The notes below the pieces were generated by a model. That model made no database searches. It had not been told where the DNA came from and was given only the letters and a program-made list of their open reading frames with translations. Both the position numbers and the translations under genes were made by a program. DNA of 64,000 nucleotides from Amycolatopsis taiwanensis DSM 45107 (GTDB lineage Bacteria > Actinomycetota > Actinomycetes > Mycobacteriales > Pseudonocardiaceae). Each line of letters begins with the position of its first letter. Position 1 is the first letter of the stretch. Shown here piece by piece: positions 24,117 through 34,200 of this stretch. The DNA is taken from positions 158,380 through 222,379 of the forward strand of contig NZ_KI912602.1 of NCBI RefSeq assembly GCF_000519205.1. Reading direction: 5' to 3'.

Positions 24117-26675
24117 TCAGGGGTGCACGACACGGGCCAACTCGGCCGGCGTGGCCAGCAGCGGGTGACGCGGCAGGACCCGGACGGTGTAGCCGAGGGA
24201 ACCCGCGTGCGGCAGCCGCAGTGACGCGCCGAACTCGCCGTCGCCCGTGCAGGACATCGTCACCGACATCGGGTCGTCCAGGTCGTCGGTGTCCCCGACC
24301 CGGCCGACCACCGCCTGAATCTCCACATCGGATGGTCGCAGCCCGGCCAGGTCGATCCGCGCCCGCACCCGGACCTCGTTGCCCACCACGAGCGCGTGCG
24401 GGGGCTCGACGGTCAGTTCGGAGTCCAGGACCCGCACCCTGGTCCACACCATGTCGATCCGCTTGCGGTACTCGGCCAGGGACTTCGCCCCCGCATACCC
24501 GTCCCGGGAGGCCGCGGCCACCATGCGTGCCGCCGGCTGGTAGCAGGTCTCGACGTACTCGCGCACCATCCGCGACGCCTGCACGCGCGGGCCGAGCGTG
24601 TCCAGCGTGTGCCACACCCGCGACATCCAGCCGCGGGGCACTCCGCCGGCGTCACGGTCGTAGAACAGCGGTACGACCTGCTGCGCCAGCAGGTCGTACA
24701 GCGCGGCCGCCTCCAGTTCGTCACGGCGCAGCGGGTCTGTGACGCCGTCCGCGGTCGGAATCGCCCAGCCGTTGCTGCCGTCGTAGCACTCGTCCCACCA
24801 ACCGTCCCGAATGGACAGATTGAGCCCGCCGTTGAGCGCGGACTTCATGCCCGACGTGCCGCAGGCCTCCAGCGGGCGGGTCGGGTTGTTCAGCCACACG
24901 TCGCAGCCGCGGTACAGGTAGCGGGCCATCGACATGTCGTAGTCGGGCAGGAACACGATCCGCCGCCGCACCGCCGGATCGTCCACGAACCGGACGATCT
25001 GCTGGATCAGCGCCTTGCCGCCTTCGTCCGCGGGATGCGACTTGCCGGCCACCACGATCTGGATGGGCCGCCGCTCGTCCAGCAGCAACTCCCGCAACCG
25101 GGCCGGGTCGCGCAGCATCAGCGTCAGCCGCTTGTACGTCGGAACCCGGCGGGCGAACCCGACGGTCAGCACGTCCGGATCGAAAACCCCGTCCACCCAG
25201 CTCAGCTCGAGGGCCGAGGCGCCGCGCTGCAACCACGCGTCCCGCACGCGGCGGCGCACCTCGGCGACGAGCTTCTGCCGCAGGTCGCGCCGCAGCGCCC
25301 ACAACTGCTCGTCGGTGACCCCCTGGCGGCTCGGCACCATGCTGCTGTCGTCGTTCGCGGTCCACGCCGCGCCCTTGACGTGGTTTCGGGCCAGCAGGGC
25401 GGTCAGTTCACGCGCCACCCAGGTCGGCCCGTGCACCCCGTTGGTCACCGACGTGATCGGCACCTCGGCCTCGTCGAAACCGGGCCACAGGCGGGAAAAC
25501 ATGCGCCGCGTGACGCGCCCGTGCAGCGCGGACACGCCGTTGGCGCGTTGCGCCAGCCGCAGGCCCATGTGCGCCATGTTGAACATGCCCGGGTTGTCCT
25601 CGGCGCCGAGGGCGAGAATCCGGTTCACCTCGAGCCCGGGCAACAGCCGCTGGTCGAAGAAGTAGTGCCGGACCAGATCAACCGGAAACCGGTCTATCCC
25701 GGCCGAAACCGGCGTGTGCGTGGTGAACACGGTGCCCGCCCGCACCGCGGAGAGCACCTCGTCGAAGCCGAGACCGTTCTCGCCGATGATCTCCCGCGCG
25801 CGTTCCAGGCCAAGGAAGCCCGCGTGCCCTTCGTTGGTGTGGAACACCTCCGGCTGCGGGTGGCCGGTCAGCTCGCAGTAGCGCCGCACCGCCCGCATCC
25901 CCCCGATTCCGGCGAGGATCTCCTGGCGGATGCGGTGATCGGCATCGCCGCCGTAAAGCCGGTCGGTGACCCGCCGCAGGTCGTCGTCGTTGGCGTCGAG
26001 GTCGGTGTCCAGCAAGAGCAACGGCACCCGCCCGACCTGGGCCTGCCAGATCTGCGCCAGCAGTTCGCGACCGCCGGGCATGGCCACGCTCACCAGCACC
26101 GGCTCGCCGTCGGGGCCGGTGAGCAACTCCAGCGGGAGCGCGCTCGGGTCGATCACCGGGTAGTGCTCGACCTGCCAGCCGTCCAGCGACAGCGACTGGC
26201 GGAAATAGCCCGACCGGTACAGCGGCCCAACGCCGATCACCGGCACCCCGAGATCCGACGCGGCCTTCAGGTGGTCGCCGGCGAGTACGCCGAGCCCGCC
26301 CGAGTAGTTCGGCAACGCCTCGTGCACGCCGAACTCCAGCGAGAAGTAGCCGATCGCGGCAGGTGCCTCGGCGGCCGAGGCCCGCCGCTGGTACCAGCGT
26401 TCCTCGGTCAGGTACCGGTCGAGGTCCTCGGTCGCCGCGCGGGCCCTGGCGAGGAACTCCTCGTCGGCCGCCAACTGCGCCAGCCGGCCGGGGTCCACCG
26501 CGAGCAGCATCCGCAACGGGTCGCGGACACGCCGGAACAGCTCGTCGTCCATCGAGGCGAACAGGTCTCGCGTCGGCGGATGCCACGTCCAGCGAAGGTT
26601 GGTGGCCAGCGCGCGAAGCCCGGCAAGCGGCTCCGGCAGACTCGCGCGCACCGTGAACCGGCGGATTGCTCTCAT
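24117..26675 (-). CDS. glgP: Alpha-glucan (glycogen/maltodextrin) phosphorylase
   Basis: An 852-residue enzyme of the actinobacterial alpha-glucan phosphorylase type: the N-terminal DUF3417 region (about 10-115, LRWTWHPPTRDLFASMD) is followed by a GT35 catalytic core. EVFHTNEGHAGFL, the active-site SVTNGVHGPTW, GKSHPADEGGK and EACGTSGMKSALNGGLNLS (phosphate and PLP-lysine region) are all present. It releases glucose-1-phosphate from glycogen-type glucans using phosphate and PLP. It is divergent from a zinc-protease lipoprotein; no other glg gene is nearby. Full length with no visible defect. Confidence 0.95.
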   Translation of the reverse strand: MRAIRRFTVRASLPEPLAGLRALATNLRWTWHPPTRDLFASMDDELFRRVRDPLRMLLAVDPGRLAQLAADEEFLARARAATEDLDRYLTEERWYQRRASAAEAPAAIGYFSLEFGVHEALPNYSGGLGVLAGDHLKAASDLGVPVIGVGPLYRSGYFRQSLSLDGWQVEHYPVIDPSALPLELLTGPDGEPVLVSVAMPGGRELLAQIWQAQVGRVPLLLLDTDLDANDDDLRRVTDRLYGGDADHRIRQEILAGIGGMRAVRRYCELTGHPQPEVFHTNEGHAGFLGLERAREIIGENGLGFDEVLSAVRAGTVFTTHTPVSAGIDRFPVDLVRHYFFDQRLLPGLEVNRILALGAEDNPGMFNMAHMGLRLAQRANGVSALHGRVTRRMFSRLWPGFDEAEVPITSVTNGVHGPTWVARELTALLARNHVKGAAWTANDDSSMVPSRQGVTDEQLWALRRDLRQKLVAEVRRRVRDAWLQRGASALELSWVDGVFDPDVLTVGFARRVPTYKRLTLMLRDPARLRELLLDERRPIQIVVAGKSHPADEGGKALIQQIVRFVDDPAVRRRIVFLPDYDMSMARYLYRGCDVWLNNPTRPLEACGTSGMKSALNGGLNLSIRDGWWDECYDGSNGWAIPTADGVTDPLRRDELEAAALYDLLAQQVVPLFYDRDAGGVPRGWMSRVWHTLDTLGPRVQASRMVREYVETCYQPAARMVAAASRDGYAGAKSLAEYRKRIDMVWTRVRVLDSELTVEPPHALVVGNEVRVRARIDLAGLRPSDVEIQAVVGRVGDTDDLDDPMSVTMSCTGDGEFGASLRLPHAGSLGYTVRVLPRHPLLATPAELARVVHP

Positions 26676-26848
26676 GCGGATCGACGATAGTCCGCCGCCA
26701 CGCGCGGTGATCTCCTGCTCGCCATCGCGGTCGGTCCAGCTGTCCGCCAGGACACACTTCGCGCGACAGTTGGGAATTCAGGCCCGTGTCCACAGGCGAA
26801 TCGGTAAGGTTTCCCCAAACCGGTGACGTGATCAGGCTTGGGGTGCAG

Positions 26849-28288
26849 ATGAGGCAAGGGGGAAGCCGGCCGGTGGTCGCGGCGGTCGTGGCCGCGCTGG
26901 CGCTGGTTCTGTCGGCATGTAACGGTGGCGGTCCCTCCGCAACCGCGGCGGACAGCGTCGCCGGACTGCCGGTCACCCACTTCAAGAGCGGCCTCAAGCC
27001 GAACGCGCCGACGCCCGACCTGAATGTGCACAACGTCAGTGGCGACGAGTCCGACCAGGTGGCGACCGCGACCATCGCCGACGTCGAGAGCTACTGGAGC
27101 GGGCGCATGCCCACCGACTTCGGCATGGACTTCGAGCCGGTGACGAAACTGCTTTCGTACGACTCGAACGGCCCGAACCAGACCAACGGGTGCGGGGACA
27201 CCGAGGGCGACATCAACGCCTTCTACTGCAGCCGCGACGACTCGGTGAGCTGGGACCGCGGCGTGCTGCTGCCGAACATGCTCCAGCAGTTCGGGCAACT
27301 GTCGGTGGTCATGGTGCTGGCACACGAATTCGGGCACGCGGTGCAGTACCGGCTGAAAGACAAGGCCGGGATCGACAAGAGCACCCCCACGATCGTCAAA
27401 GAGCAGCAGGCGGACTGTTTCGCCGGCGGCTACTTCCGCTGGGTCGTCGAGGGCAAGAGCACCTATTTCAACGTCTCCACCTCGGACGGGCTCAACGCCG
27501 CGCTGTCATCGCTGTTCCTGGTGCGGGACAGCGCCGGCACCTCCGCCACCGACACCCAGGCGCACGGTACCGCCTTCGACCGGATCTTCGCCTTCCAACT
27601 GGGCTTCGAGACGGGGCCGAAGCAGTGCGCCGCGCTGGACCTGGACTCCATCAAGCCCAGGCTGGTGGAGCAGCCCTTCCGCCCGGGCACCGACAAGAAG
27701 CAGCAGGGTGACATAGCGATCGACGAAACGGCCATCAGCGCACTCCAGAGCAGCCTCAACGACGCGTTCAAGGGTGCGAACGTGGCCGAGCCGCAGATCA
27801 TCGCCGACGGCGGGGCCTGCCCCGGCGGCGGCCCGTCCACGCCGCCCGCCTCCTACTGCCCGAGCTCCAACACCGTGACCATCGACCTGGACGCGCTGGC
27901 CGAACTCGGCAAACCGGTCGACCAGGACGCCGAGTTCTCAGGGGACAACACGGGCGGCCACGGCGACTTCGCGTCGTTCGCCGAAATCGCGTCCCGGTAC
28001 GCGCTCGGCGTCCAGAAGGGAGTCGGCGCTTCGATCGACACCCCCGGCGCGGGGCTGCGCACGGCCTGCCTGGTCGGTGCCTGGGCGGCGGTCGCCGCGC
28101 TGCCCGGCCAGAAGCTGAGGCTCTCCGCCGGTGACCTGGACGAGGCGATCTCGGACCTGCTCCGCCCCGACGGGCTGGTCGCCGCCGACGTCAACGGCAA
28201 CCGGACAGCCTCCGGGTTCAACCGGGTAGAGGCGATGCGCACCGGCTACCTGCAGGGCTCCCCGATCTGCAGCCGGCAGTACAACTGA
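26849..28288 (+). CDS. Zinc metallopeptidase lipoprotein (HExxH)
   Basis: A 479-residue secreted lipoprotein. The signal (VVAAVVAALALVLSAC) ends in a lipobox with Cys at about residue 23. The catalytic motif HEFGHAVQYRL is at about residue 159, with further acidic and Gln residues downstream (KEQQADCFAGGYF), the arrangement of the neutral zinc metallopeptidase family (YpfJ-like). The ATG at 26849 is preferred over the GTG at 26786 because it gives a standard lipoprotein signal. It probably acts at the cell surface in protein turnover. Six or more cysteines could form disulphides. Confidence 0.87.
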   Translation: MRQGGSRPVVAAVVAALALVLSACNGGGPSATAADSVAGLPVTHFKSGLKPNAPTPDLNVHNVSGDESDQVATATIADVESYWSGRMPTDFGMDFEPVTKLLSYDSNGPNQTNGCGDTEGDINAFYCSRDDSVSWDRGVLLPNMLQQFGQLSVVMVLAHEFGHAVQYRLKDKAGIDKSTPTIVKEQQADCFAGGYFRWVVEGKSTYFNVSTSDGLNAALSSLFLVRDSAGTSATDTQAHGTAFDRIFAFQLGFETGPKQCAALDLDSIKPRLVEQPFRPGTDKKQQGDIAIDETAISALQSSLNDAFKGANVAEPQIIADGGACPGGGPSTPPASYCPSSNTVTIDLDALAELGKPVDQDAEFSGDNTGGHGDFASFAEIASRYALGVQKGVGASIDTPGAGLRTACLVGAWAAVAALPGQKLRLSAGDLDEAISDLLRPDGLVAADVNGNRTASGFNRVEAMRTGYLQGSPICSRQYN

Positions 28289-28345
28289 CGCCAGCGCCCG
28301 CCCGTGGAGATCACGAAGTGGTCGCCTCGCGCCTGTCCGCTGCCC

Positions 28346-28392
28346 ATGAGTGACCCGTTCATGCCAAGTTTCGACAGTAACGGGTCACTCAT
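28346..28392. terminator. Bidirectional hairpin between convergent genes
   Basis: Perfect 14-bp arms ATGAGTGACCCGTT / AACGGGTCACTCAT around a 19-nt loop, between the zinc protease (+) and the thioredoxin gene (-). Confidence 0.7.
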
Positions 28393-28521
28393 CCGCCCTT
28401 GGGGTGGCGGGGCTGTGAAAGCTGTCCTAGCCGCTGCGACGACGGACGCGCGGCGGTGGTTCGCGTGGATCCGCCGCCGCCCTACTCAGTCGGCGCCGAG
28501 CATGCTCGCCGGGGACGAAAC

Positions 28522-29478
28522 CTAGAACAGGGCGCTGGCCAGGTCGCGGCGCGCCTTGGCGACGCGCTCGTCGGCCGGGTCGAACAGCTCGAACAGGCCC
28601 ACCAGGTGGACGCGTGCCCGGTTACGGTCCTCACCGGCGGTGCGGCGCACGGCCGCCAGCAACCGGGCGAAGGCGTCCTCGACCTTGTTCTCCGCCAGTT
28701 CAAAGTCCGCGGCCGCGAACTGAGCGTCCAGGTCGGCAGGATCGGCGTCGGCCCGCGCCACCGCGTCCGGCTCGGCGGTGGCGGCCCGGGCACTGAACCG
28801 CACCTGCGCCAGCGCCGCCTTGGCCTGCTCGTTGGCCGGTTCCACATCGAGAATTCGCTGGTAGGCCGCCTCGGCCTCGGCGAAGTCGCCGCGCTCGAAG
28901 GCCGCCTCAGCCTCGGTGAAGCGCGGGTCCTCGGGCTCCTCGACCGGCTCCTGCTCCGGCATGCCGGGCAGCTTGTCCTTCAACACATCGAGCAGCGAAC
29001 CGAGCCACTTCTTGATCTCCGGTTCGGGCAGCGCGCCGGAGAAGGCGTCGACCGGCTGGCCGCCGGCGATCGCGACGACCGTCGGGATCCCCTGGACGCC
29101 GAACAGCTGCGCGATGCGCGGGTTGGCGTCCACGTCGATCTTGGCCAGTACCCAGGCGCCGTTCGACTGGCCGGCCAGCCGTTCCAGCACCGGGCTGAGC
29201 TGCTTGCACGGCCCGCACCAGTCCGCCCACAGGTCGACGACCACGAGTTGCCGCAGGGAACGATCGATGACCTCCGCCTGGAAGGTCGCCTCGGTGACGT
29301 CGATGACGCCGCCCTGACTGACGTCGCCCTGACCACCGGCTTCACCGGTCGAAGCGGGCTGGGACGGTTGCTGCCGCGCCGCGTCCGCGCGTGCCTTCAG
29401 CGCGGACAGGTCGACCGCGCCGGACAGCGCGGCGGACATGGCGGCTGACTTCGCTGCTGATCCGCGTGGGTTTGTCAC
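28522..29478 (-). CDS. Thioredoxin-TPR protein (CnoX-like co-chaperone)
   Basis: A 318-residue protein: a Ser/Ala-rich N-terminus (1-55), a thioredoxin domain (about 60-165) with active site WCGPCK, and a C-terminal TPR-like helical region (about 185-318, AEAAFERGDFAEAEAAYQRI). This is the architecture of CnoX/YbbN, which holds oxidatively damaged proteins and passes them to chaperonins. Unlike E. coli YbbN, the CxxC pair is complete, so it could also be an active oxidoreductase. The GTG at 29478 gives the family-typical start (VTNPRGSAAKSAAMSAALSG). Confidence 0.9.
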   Translation of the reverse strand: MTNPRGSAAKSAAMSAALSGAVDLSALKARADAARQQPSQPASTGEAGGQGDVSQGGVIDVTEATFQAEVIDRSLRQLVVVDLWADWCGPCKQLSPVLERLAGQSNGAWVLAKIDVDANPRIAQLFGVQGIPTVVAIAGGQPVDAFSGALPEPEIKKWLGSLLDVLKDKLPGMPEQEPVEEPEDPRFTEAEAAFERGDFAEAEAAYQRILDVEPANEQAKAALAQVRFSARAATAEPDAVARADADPADLDAQFAAADFELAENKVEDAFARLLAAVRRTAGEDRNRARVHLVGLFELFDPADERVAKARRDLASALF

Positions 29479-29551
29479 CCTTCCATCCTGGCACGACCAC
29501 CCAGGGCGCTGCCGCCGTACCCGTGCCACTTTTCCGATGGGTCCGGCTGCG

Positions 29552-29854
29552 TCAGTCCTGCGCCAGCCGCTTCTCCACTCGCTGGACCTTCTCGTCGAGC
29601 TGACCGGAGTCGTAGCCGGGGCGAATATCCGCCTTGAGCACCAGGCTGACCCGCGGCGCACCTTCGCCCGCGGCCTCGACCGCACGCTTGACGACGTCCA
29701 TCACCTCGTCCCAGGAACCCTCGATGTTGGTGAACATCGCGTTGGTCGAGTTGGGCAGCCCGGAGTCCCGCACCACTCGCACCGCCCGCGCCACCGCCTC
29801 GCTGACGCCGCCCTCCGGATCGCCCGCCGGGCTCACGCTGAACGCCACGATCAT
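29552..29854 (-). CDS. Thiamine-binding MTH1187/YkoF family protein
   Basis: A 100-residue protein with the ferredoxin-like pattern of PF01910: MIVAFSVSPAG at the N-terminus, NAMFTNIEGSWDEVMDVVK in the middle and RVSLVLKADIRPG before the last helix. Homologues form tetramers that bind thiamine or related heterocycles; a transport or sensing role is proposed. ATG with GAGGTTCTACAG upstream. Not obviously part of an operon; the thioredoxin gene follows after 73 bp. Confidence 0.85.
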   Translation of the reverse strand: MIVAFSVSPAGDPEGGVSEAVARAVRVVRDSGLPNSTNAMFTNIEGSWDEVMDVVKRAVEAAGEGAPRVSLVLKADIRPGYDSGQLDEKVQRVEKRLAQD

Positions 29855-29969
29855 TTCTGTAGAACCTCCTCGGGTAAACGATCACCGCCCGCGGGAACCC
29901 ACCGGCTCTCCGGCGGCTCCCAGGCACACCCTGCCAGCTCACCGGTACCCGCTGGTAGCTTCCAGGACC

Positions 29970-30470
29970 ATGAACCGCCCGTTACCGTTCGACCCGATCG
30001 CACGCGCGGCCGAACTGTGGGAGGAGCGGGTCGGCCCCTCCGGCACCATGGCCGCGGTGACCGGTCTCATGCGCGTCCAGCAGGTCATCCAGTCCGCCGT
30101 GGACGGCGCGCTGAAACCGCACGGGCTGACCTTCGCCCGCTACGAGGCGCTGGTGCTGTTGTCCTTCGCACGGCGGTCGAGCCTGCCGATGCGGGTGATG
30201 GGCGAACGCCTCCAGCTGCATCCCACGAGTGTCACCAACATCGTGGACCGGCTGGAGAAGGACGGGCTCGTGCGCCGGCTGCCGCATCCGACCGACCGGC
30301 GGACCACGCTCGTCGAGATCACCGACGAGGGCCGGGCCCGGCATGCGGTCGCCACCAAGGCGGTCACGGCGATCGACTTCGGCCTGGTCGGGCTCACCGC
30401 CAAGCAGATCGAGCAGCTCACCGATCTCCTCACCAAGGTGCGCAAGGCGACCGGCGACTTCGTCGACTAG
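29970..30470 (+). CDS. MarR family transcriptional regulator
   Basis: A 166-residue winged-helix protein. The recognition region is MRVMGERLQLHPTSVTNIVDRL (about 70-91), followed by the wing LPHPTDRRTTLVEITDEG with the conserved DxR. N- and C-terminal helices form the dimer interface. ATG at 29970 with CCAGGA upstream. Divergent from the thiamine-binding gene. Its stop codon runs straight into a repeat array. Ligand and targets unknown. Confidence 0.92.
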   Translation: MNRPLPFDPIARAAELWEERVGPSGTMAAVTGLMRVQQVIQSAVDGALKPHGLTFARYEALVLLSFARRSSLPMRVMGERLQLHPTSVTNIVDRLEKDGLVRRLPHPTDRRTTLVEITDEGRARHAVATKAVTAIDFGLVGLTAKQIEQLTDLLTKVRKATGDFVD

Positions 30471-30714
30471 CGCCGAACCCGGAACTCACCCTCCCCAACC
30501 CAGAACTCACCCTCCCGAACCCGGAACTCGCCCTCCCGAACCGGGAATTCAGCTTCCCCAGCCGGGGACACACCATGAGCGCCGGGCCCGGAACGGCGTG
30601 TCCCCGGCCCAAAAGGGTGAGTTCCCGGTTCGGGCGCGCGTGTCCCCGGTCCAGGACGGTGAGTTCCCGGTTCGGGCGCGCGTGTGCCCGGTTTGGGAAG
30701 GGGTGTCGGTCAGG
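30471..30714. repeat. Bipartite array of the second repeat family
   Basis: About four units AACCCGGAACTCACCCTCCC are followed, around 30570-30600, by about five units in the opposite orientation (GGTGAGTTCCCGGTTCGGGCGCGCG). It fills the gap between the MarR stop and the convergent DUF3817 stop. Confidence 0.85.
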
Positions 30715-31072
30715 CGGAGACGGGGCGGGGGGCGAACAAGCCCGTGCCACCGTTGAGGAGGCGCTCCGGGCCGTCGAGCTTTCCGGTGCGCAGCGCCCAC
30801 TTCTCGAACCACCAGGTGAACAGCGGCGGAACGGCGGCCAGCAAAGCCAGCAGCAGCGTCTTGCGCTTCCAGCCCAGCGGCTTGAACACGGCCAGGGTGG
30901 TCAGCAGGTAGATGACGAAGATCACGCCGTGCACCATGCCGAGCACTGGAACACCGCCCTCGTGTGCGGTGTGCACGACGTACTTGAGGAACATCCCGAT
31001 CAGCAAAGCCGCCCAGGAGAACGCCTCGGCGACTGCGGCCACGCGAAAAAATCCAGCGGCCTTGAGGGACAC
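30710..31072 (-). CDS. DUF3817 membrane protein
   Basis: A 120-residue membrane protein with three hydrophobic segments. The DUF3817 pattern is visible: AFSWAALLIGMFLKYV near the N-terminus, then VLGMVHGVIFVIYLLTTLAV with the conserved MVHG, and a Trp-rich third segment (PPLFTWWFEKWAL). The GTG start at 31072 has a GGGAGGAAAGTC site and removes an unlikely N-terminal extension. Actinobacterial family of unknown function. Confidence 0.88.
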   Translation of the reverse strand: MSLKAAGFFRVAAVAEAFSWAALLIGMFLKYVVHTAHEGGVPVLGMVHGVIFVIYLLTTLAVFKPLGWKRKTLLLALLAAVPPLFTWWFEKWALRTGKLDGPERLLNGGTGLFAPRPVSA

Positions 31073-31266
31073 GACTTTCCTCCCGGGGAAGTTACATACA
31101 GAAAAGAGTCCGGCAGCGCTCGACCACGCTGTCGGACTCGGTAACACCAGTGTGAGGCGTGACGGTCCTCACCGGAACATCGGGGGCCGTGATCATTGTC
31201 ACGATCCCTACAGTTCTGAAGGGATTGCCCGGCGGCGCAGGCGGCGGAACCGGAGCGCACACCGGG

Positions 31267-34200
31267 CTAAGGCCCGATCGCGATGCCGAACACGTGCAGC
31301 TCTCCACCGGTCACCGCGGTGGGAAGGGTGATGCTCGCGACCTGCTTGCCGGCGTCCAAAGTGATCGGTGCGGTGGCGAAGACGTAGGTCTTGGTCTGAT
31401 GTGGACTGCCGCCGACACTGTTGCGATAAAGCGTCGTGATCGCCGTGCGGTTACCGAAAGCGGGTTGCGCGGCGCCGGCTCCGAGCGTCCAGTCGGAAAA
31501 GCCGATCTCCGCGGTGCTGGTCGTGCCGTCGGTGTAGGTGATGGTCACCGGGCCCGAAGCGTTGCCGTTGGCCGCCGCGCCCAGGAAGGCCAGCCGCCCC
31601 TCACCTCCATGCCCCCGACTGGGAACCTTCACGGTCTGTCCACGCGCCAGTACGTTGTCCGGCTCGCCGGCCGGGTGGCCGGGCCAGGAATAGGAAAGGC
31701 CGTCGACGGTCACCGTGCCGCCGGACCGCAGGCCGGCCGCGGCGAGCGCGTCCGCGGAGTAGCTGTGACCGTGGCCGTCGAAGTCGGCCGCGGCCGGCTT
31801 GGCGTCCGCCGAGATGCCGGTGTTGTCGAACGCGGCCAGCAGGCTGCCCGGTTGTGCGACGAGAACGCCGATGGTGGCCCCGGTGTCCGCCCCGCCGGGC
31901 GAGCCGAACGTGACCGGCACCCGGTAGCGGCCCTCCGCCGTCCCGGGTGCCACGCTCACCGTCAGCCGGGCGCCCGCCGTCCTTCCGGCGGGCACGGCGA
32001 GGTCGCCCGAGGACGGGGTCACCCTGATCCCGGCCGGCGGGGAAGCGCTCCAGCGCCACCTTTGAGCCACCCCGGAGAGGTCCTGCACGCTGAGGTCCAC
32101 GACGCCGCCGGAGCCCGCCGGGACGATCACCCGGGCCGGGTCGGCGAAGGGCACGCCCGGTGTCTCGCCATCGCGGAACGACGGCGGCGCGTCGCCGGGG
32201 CCGGTGCCCCACCTGGTGTCTGGAGTGCCGGACAGCGTGTAGTCGAGCGTGCCGCCGCTGCTGACGAAGTCCTCCGGCAGCCAGGTCCGGGTGGTGGCGA
32301 CCCCGTTGACCTTCAAGCCGGTCACGTACGGGCCGTCGCCGGTGCCGGTGATCGTGATCGTCCTGCCCGCCCCGGTGGTGACCACGGCCCTGTCGAACAG
32401 CGGCGAGCCGAGCACCAGTTCGGCGCGTCCCGGGATCTCCGGGTACATACCGAGGGCGGACCACACGTACCACGACGACATCGCGCCGAGGTCGTCGTTG
32501 CCGGCCAGACCTTCCGGATTGGGGTTGAACAGCTCGTTCTGCGCCCGCCGCACGACCGCCTGGGTCTTCGCCGGCGCGCCCGCGAAGTCGTACAACCACG
32601 GCGTCTCGAAGGTCGGCTCGTTGCCCAGGAACGCGTAGGGCTCCCGCGTCCCCGCGTTGAGGTGCGTGAAGAAGGTGTCCAGCCGGGAGGTCACGGCCCG
32701 CTCGCCGCCGAACGCCGTGATCAGGCCCGCCATGTTGTAGGGCACCATCCAGCTGTACTGCGCGCCATTGCCCTCGACCCAGCCCGACGGGCTCGCCGGA
32801 TCGTAGGCATCGGCGAACGAACCGTCCGGGTTGCGCGGCTGGAGGTAGCCGCTCACCGGGTTGTACAGGTTCTGCCAGAACTGTGCGCGCCGCATGAACT
32901 CCTGGTAGTTCGCCCGGTCGCCGAGCCGCCCGGCCAGTTGCGCGATCGAGAAGTCGGCGCTGGTGTACTCCAGCGTGTCCGCGCCCGCGCCCGGTACGTA
33001 CCCGAGCCGGAGGTAGTCGGCGAGGCCGGGCCGTTCGACGTATCCCTGGCTTTCCGTCTCGGTGGCACCTTTGAGCATCAGCAGCAGCGCCTTTTCGGCG
33101 TCGAAGTCCTTGGCGCCGAAGGCATACGCCGTGGACACGATGATGTGGTACGGATCGCCGTTCATCACGCCGGTGTAGTCGTTGGCCACCGTCCAGCGGT
33201 CCCAGGCCCCGCCCTGCTCGGCGTAGGCGATCATGGACCGCGCGATGTCCGAGGCCTCCCGCGGTGCCAGCAGGGCGAGCAACTGGATCTCCGACCGGTA
33301 GATGTCCCAGCCGGAGAAGTTGGTGTACATCGCGTGCCCGGCCTCGGCGGTGTGCACGCGCCCGTCGAAACCGACGTACGTGCCGTCAGCGTCGGAAAAA
33401 ACGTTCGGCTGGATGAAGGCGTGGTACAGCGCGGTGTAGAACGTGGTCAGCCGGGCGTCCGTGCCGCCCTCGACGCGGATCCGGTTCAGCCGGTCGTTCC
33501 ACGATCTCCTTGCCGCGGCAGCGATCTCGTTGAACGAGCGGTCCGCGCCCTCGGCCCGCAGGTTCGCCTTCGCGCCGTCGACGGAAACAAAGGACAGTCC
33601 TACCCGGACATTCACGGTCGTCCCGGTGACGTTGGGAAAGGTGACCCAGGCACCGGTTTTCGACCCGCTCACGGTCTTGGCGGCCAGGGCGCCGTCGCTC
33701 CAGGTGCCCGCCGCGGCGAACGGCGTGTCGAACTGCGCGTAGAAGTAGACGCGATAGTGGGAATCGGTTCCGCAGAACCGGCCGCTGGACGCCCAGCCGC
33801 TGATGGTGTCGGTGCCGATGTCGACCTGCGCGTCGTCGGTGCCCATCACGGAGCCGCCCGCGTTGATCAGCAGGGTCGACGTCGTCCCGGCCGGGTAGGT
33901 GAAGCGGCCGGCGCCGGTTCGCTGCGTCGCGCTGAGTTCGACCTTGACGCCGCTGTCCAGGGTGACCTGGTAGCGGCCCGCCGTGGCCTGCTCGTTGGCG
34001 TGCGAGAAGGGCAGGTGGTAGCGGGCCGGGTCGATCGCGGGCGACGAGGTCACCTCGCCTGCGAAGGGGATGAACGGCAGGTCCTGGTAGGTGTCGCACC
34101 CCGCCCCGGACAGGTGCGTGAGGCTGAATCCCTTGAGCTGGTCGTCGTCGTAGAAGTAGCCGCCGTGCTGCGCCTTGACCGTGTCCGGGCTCCACTGGAC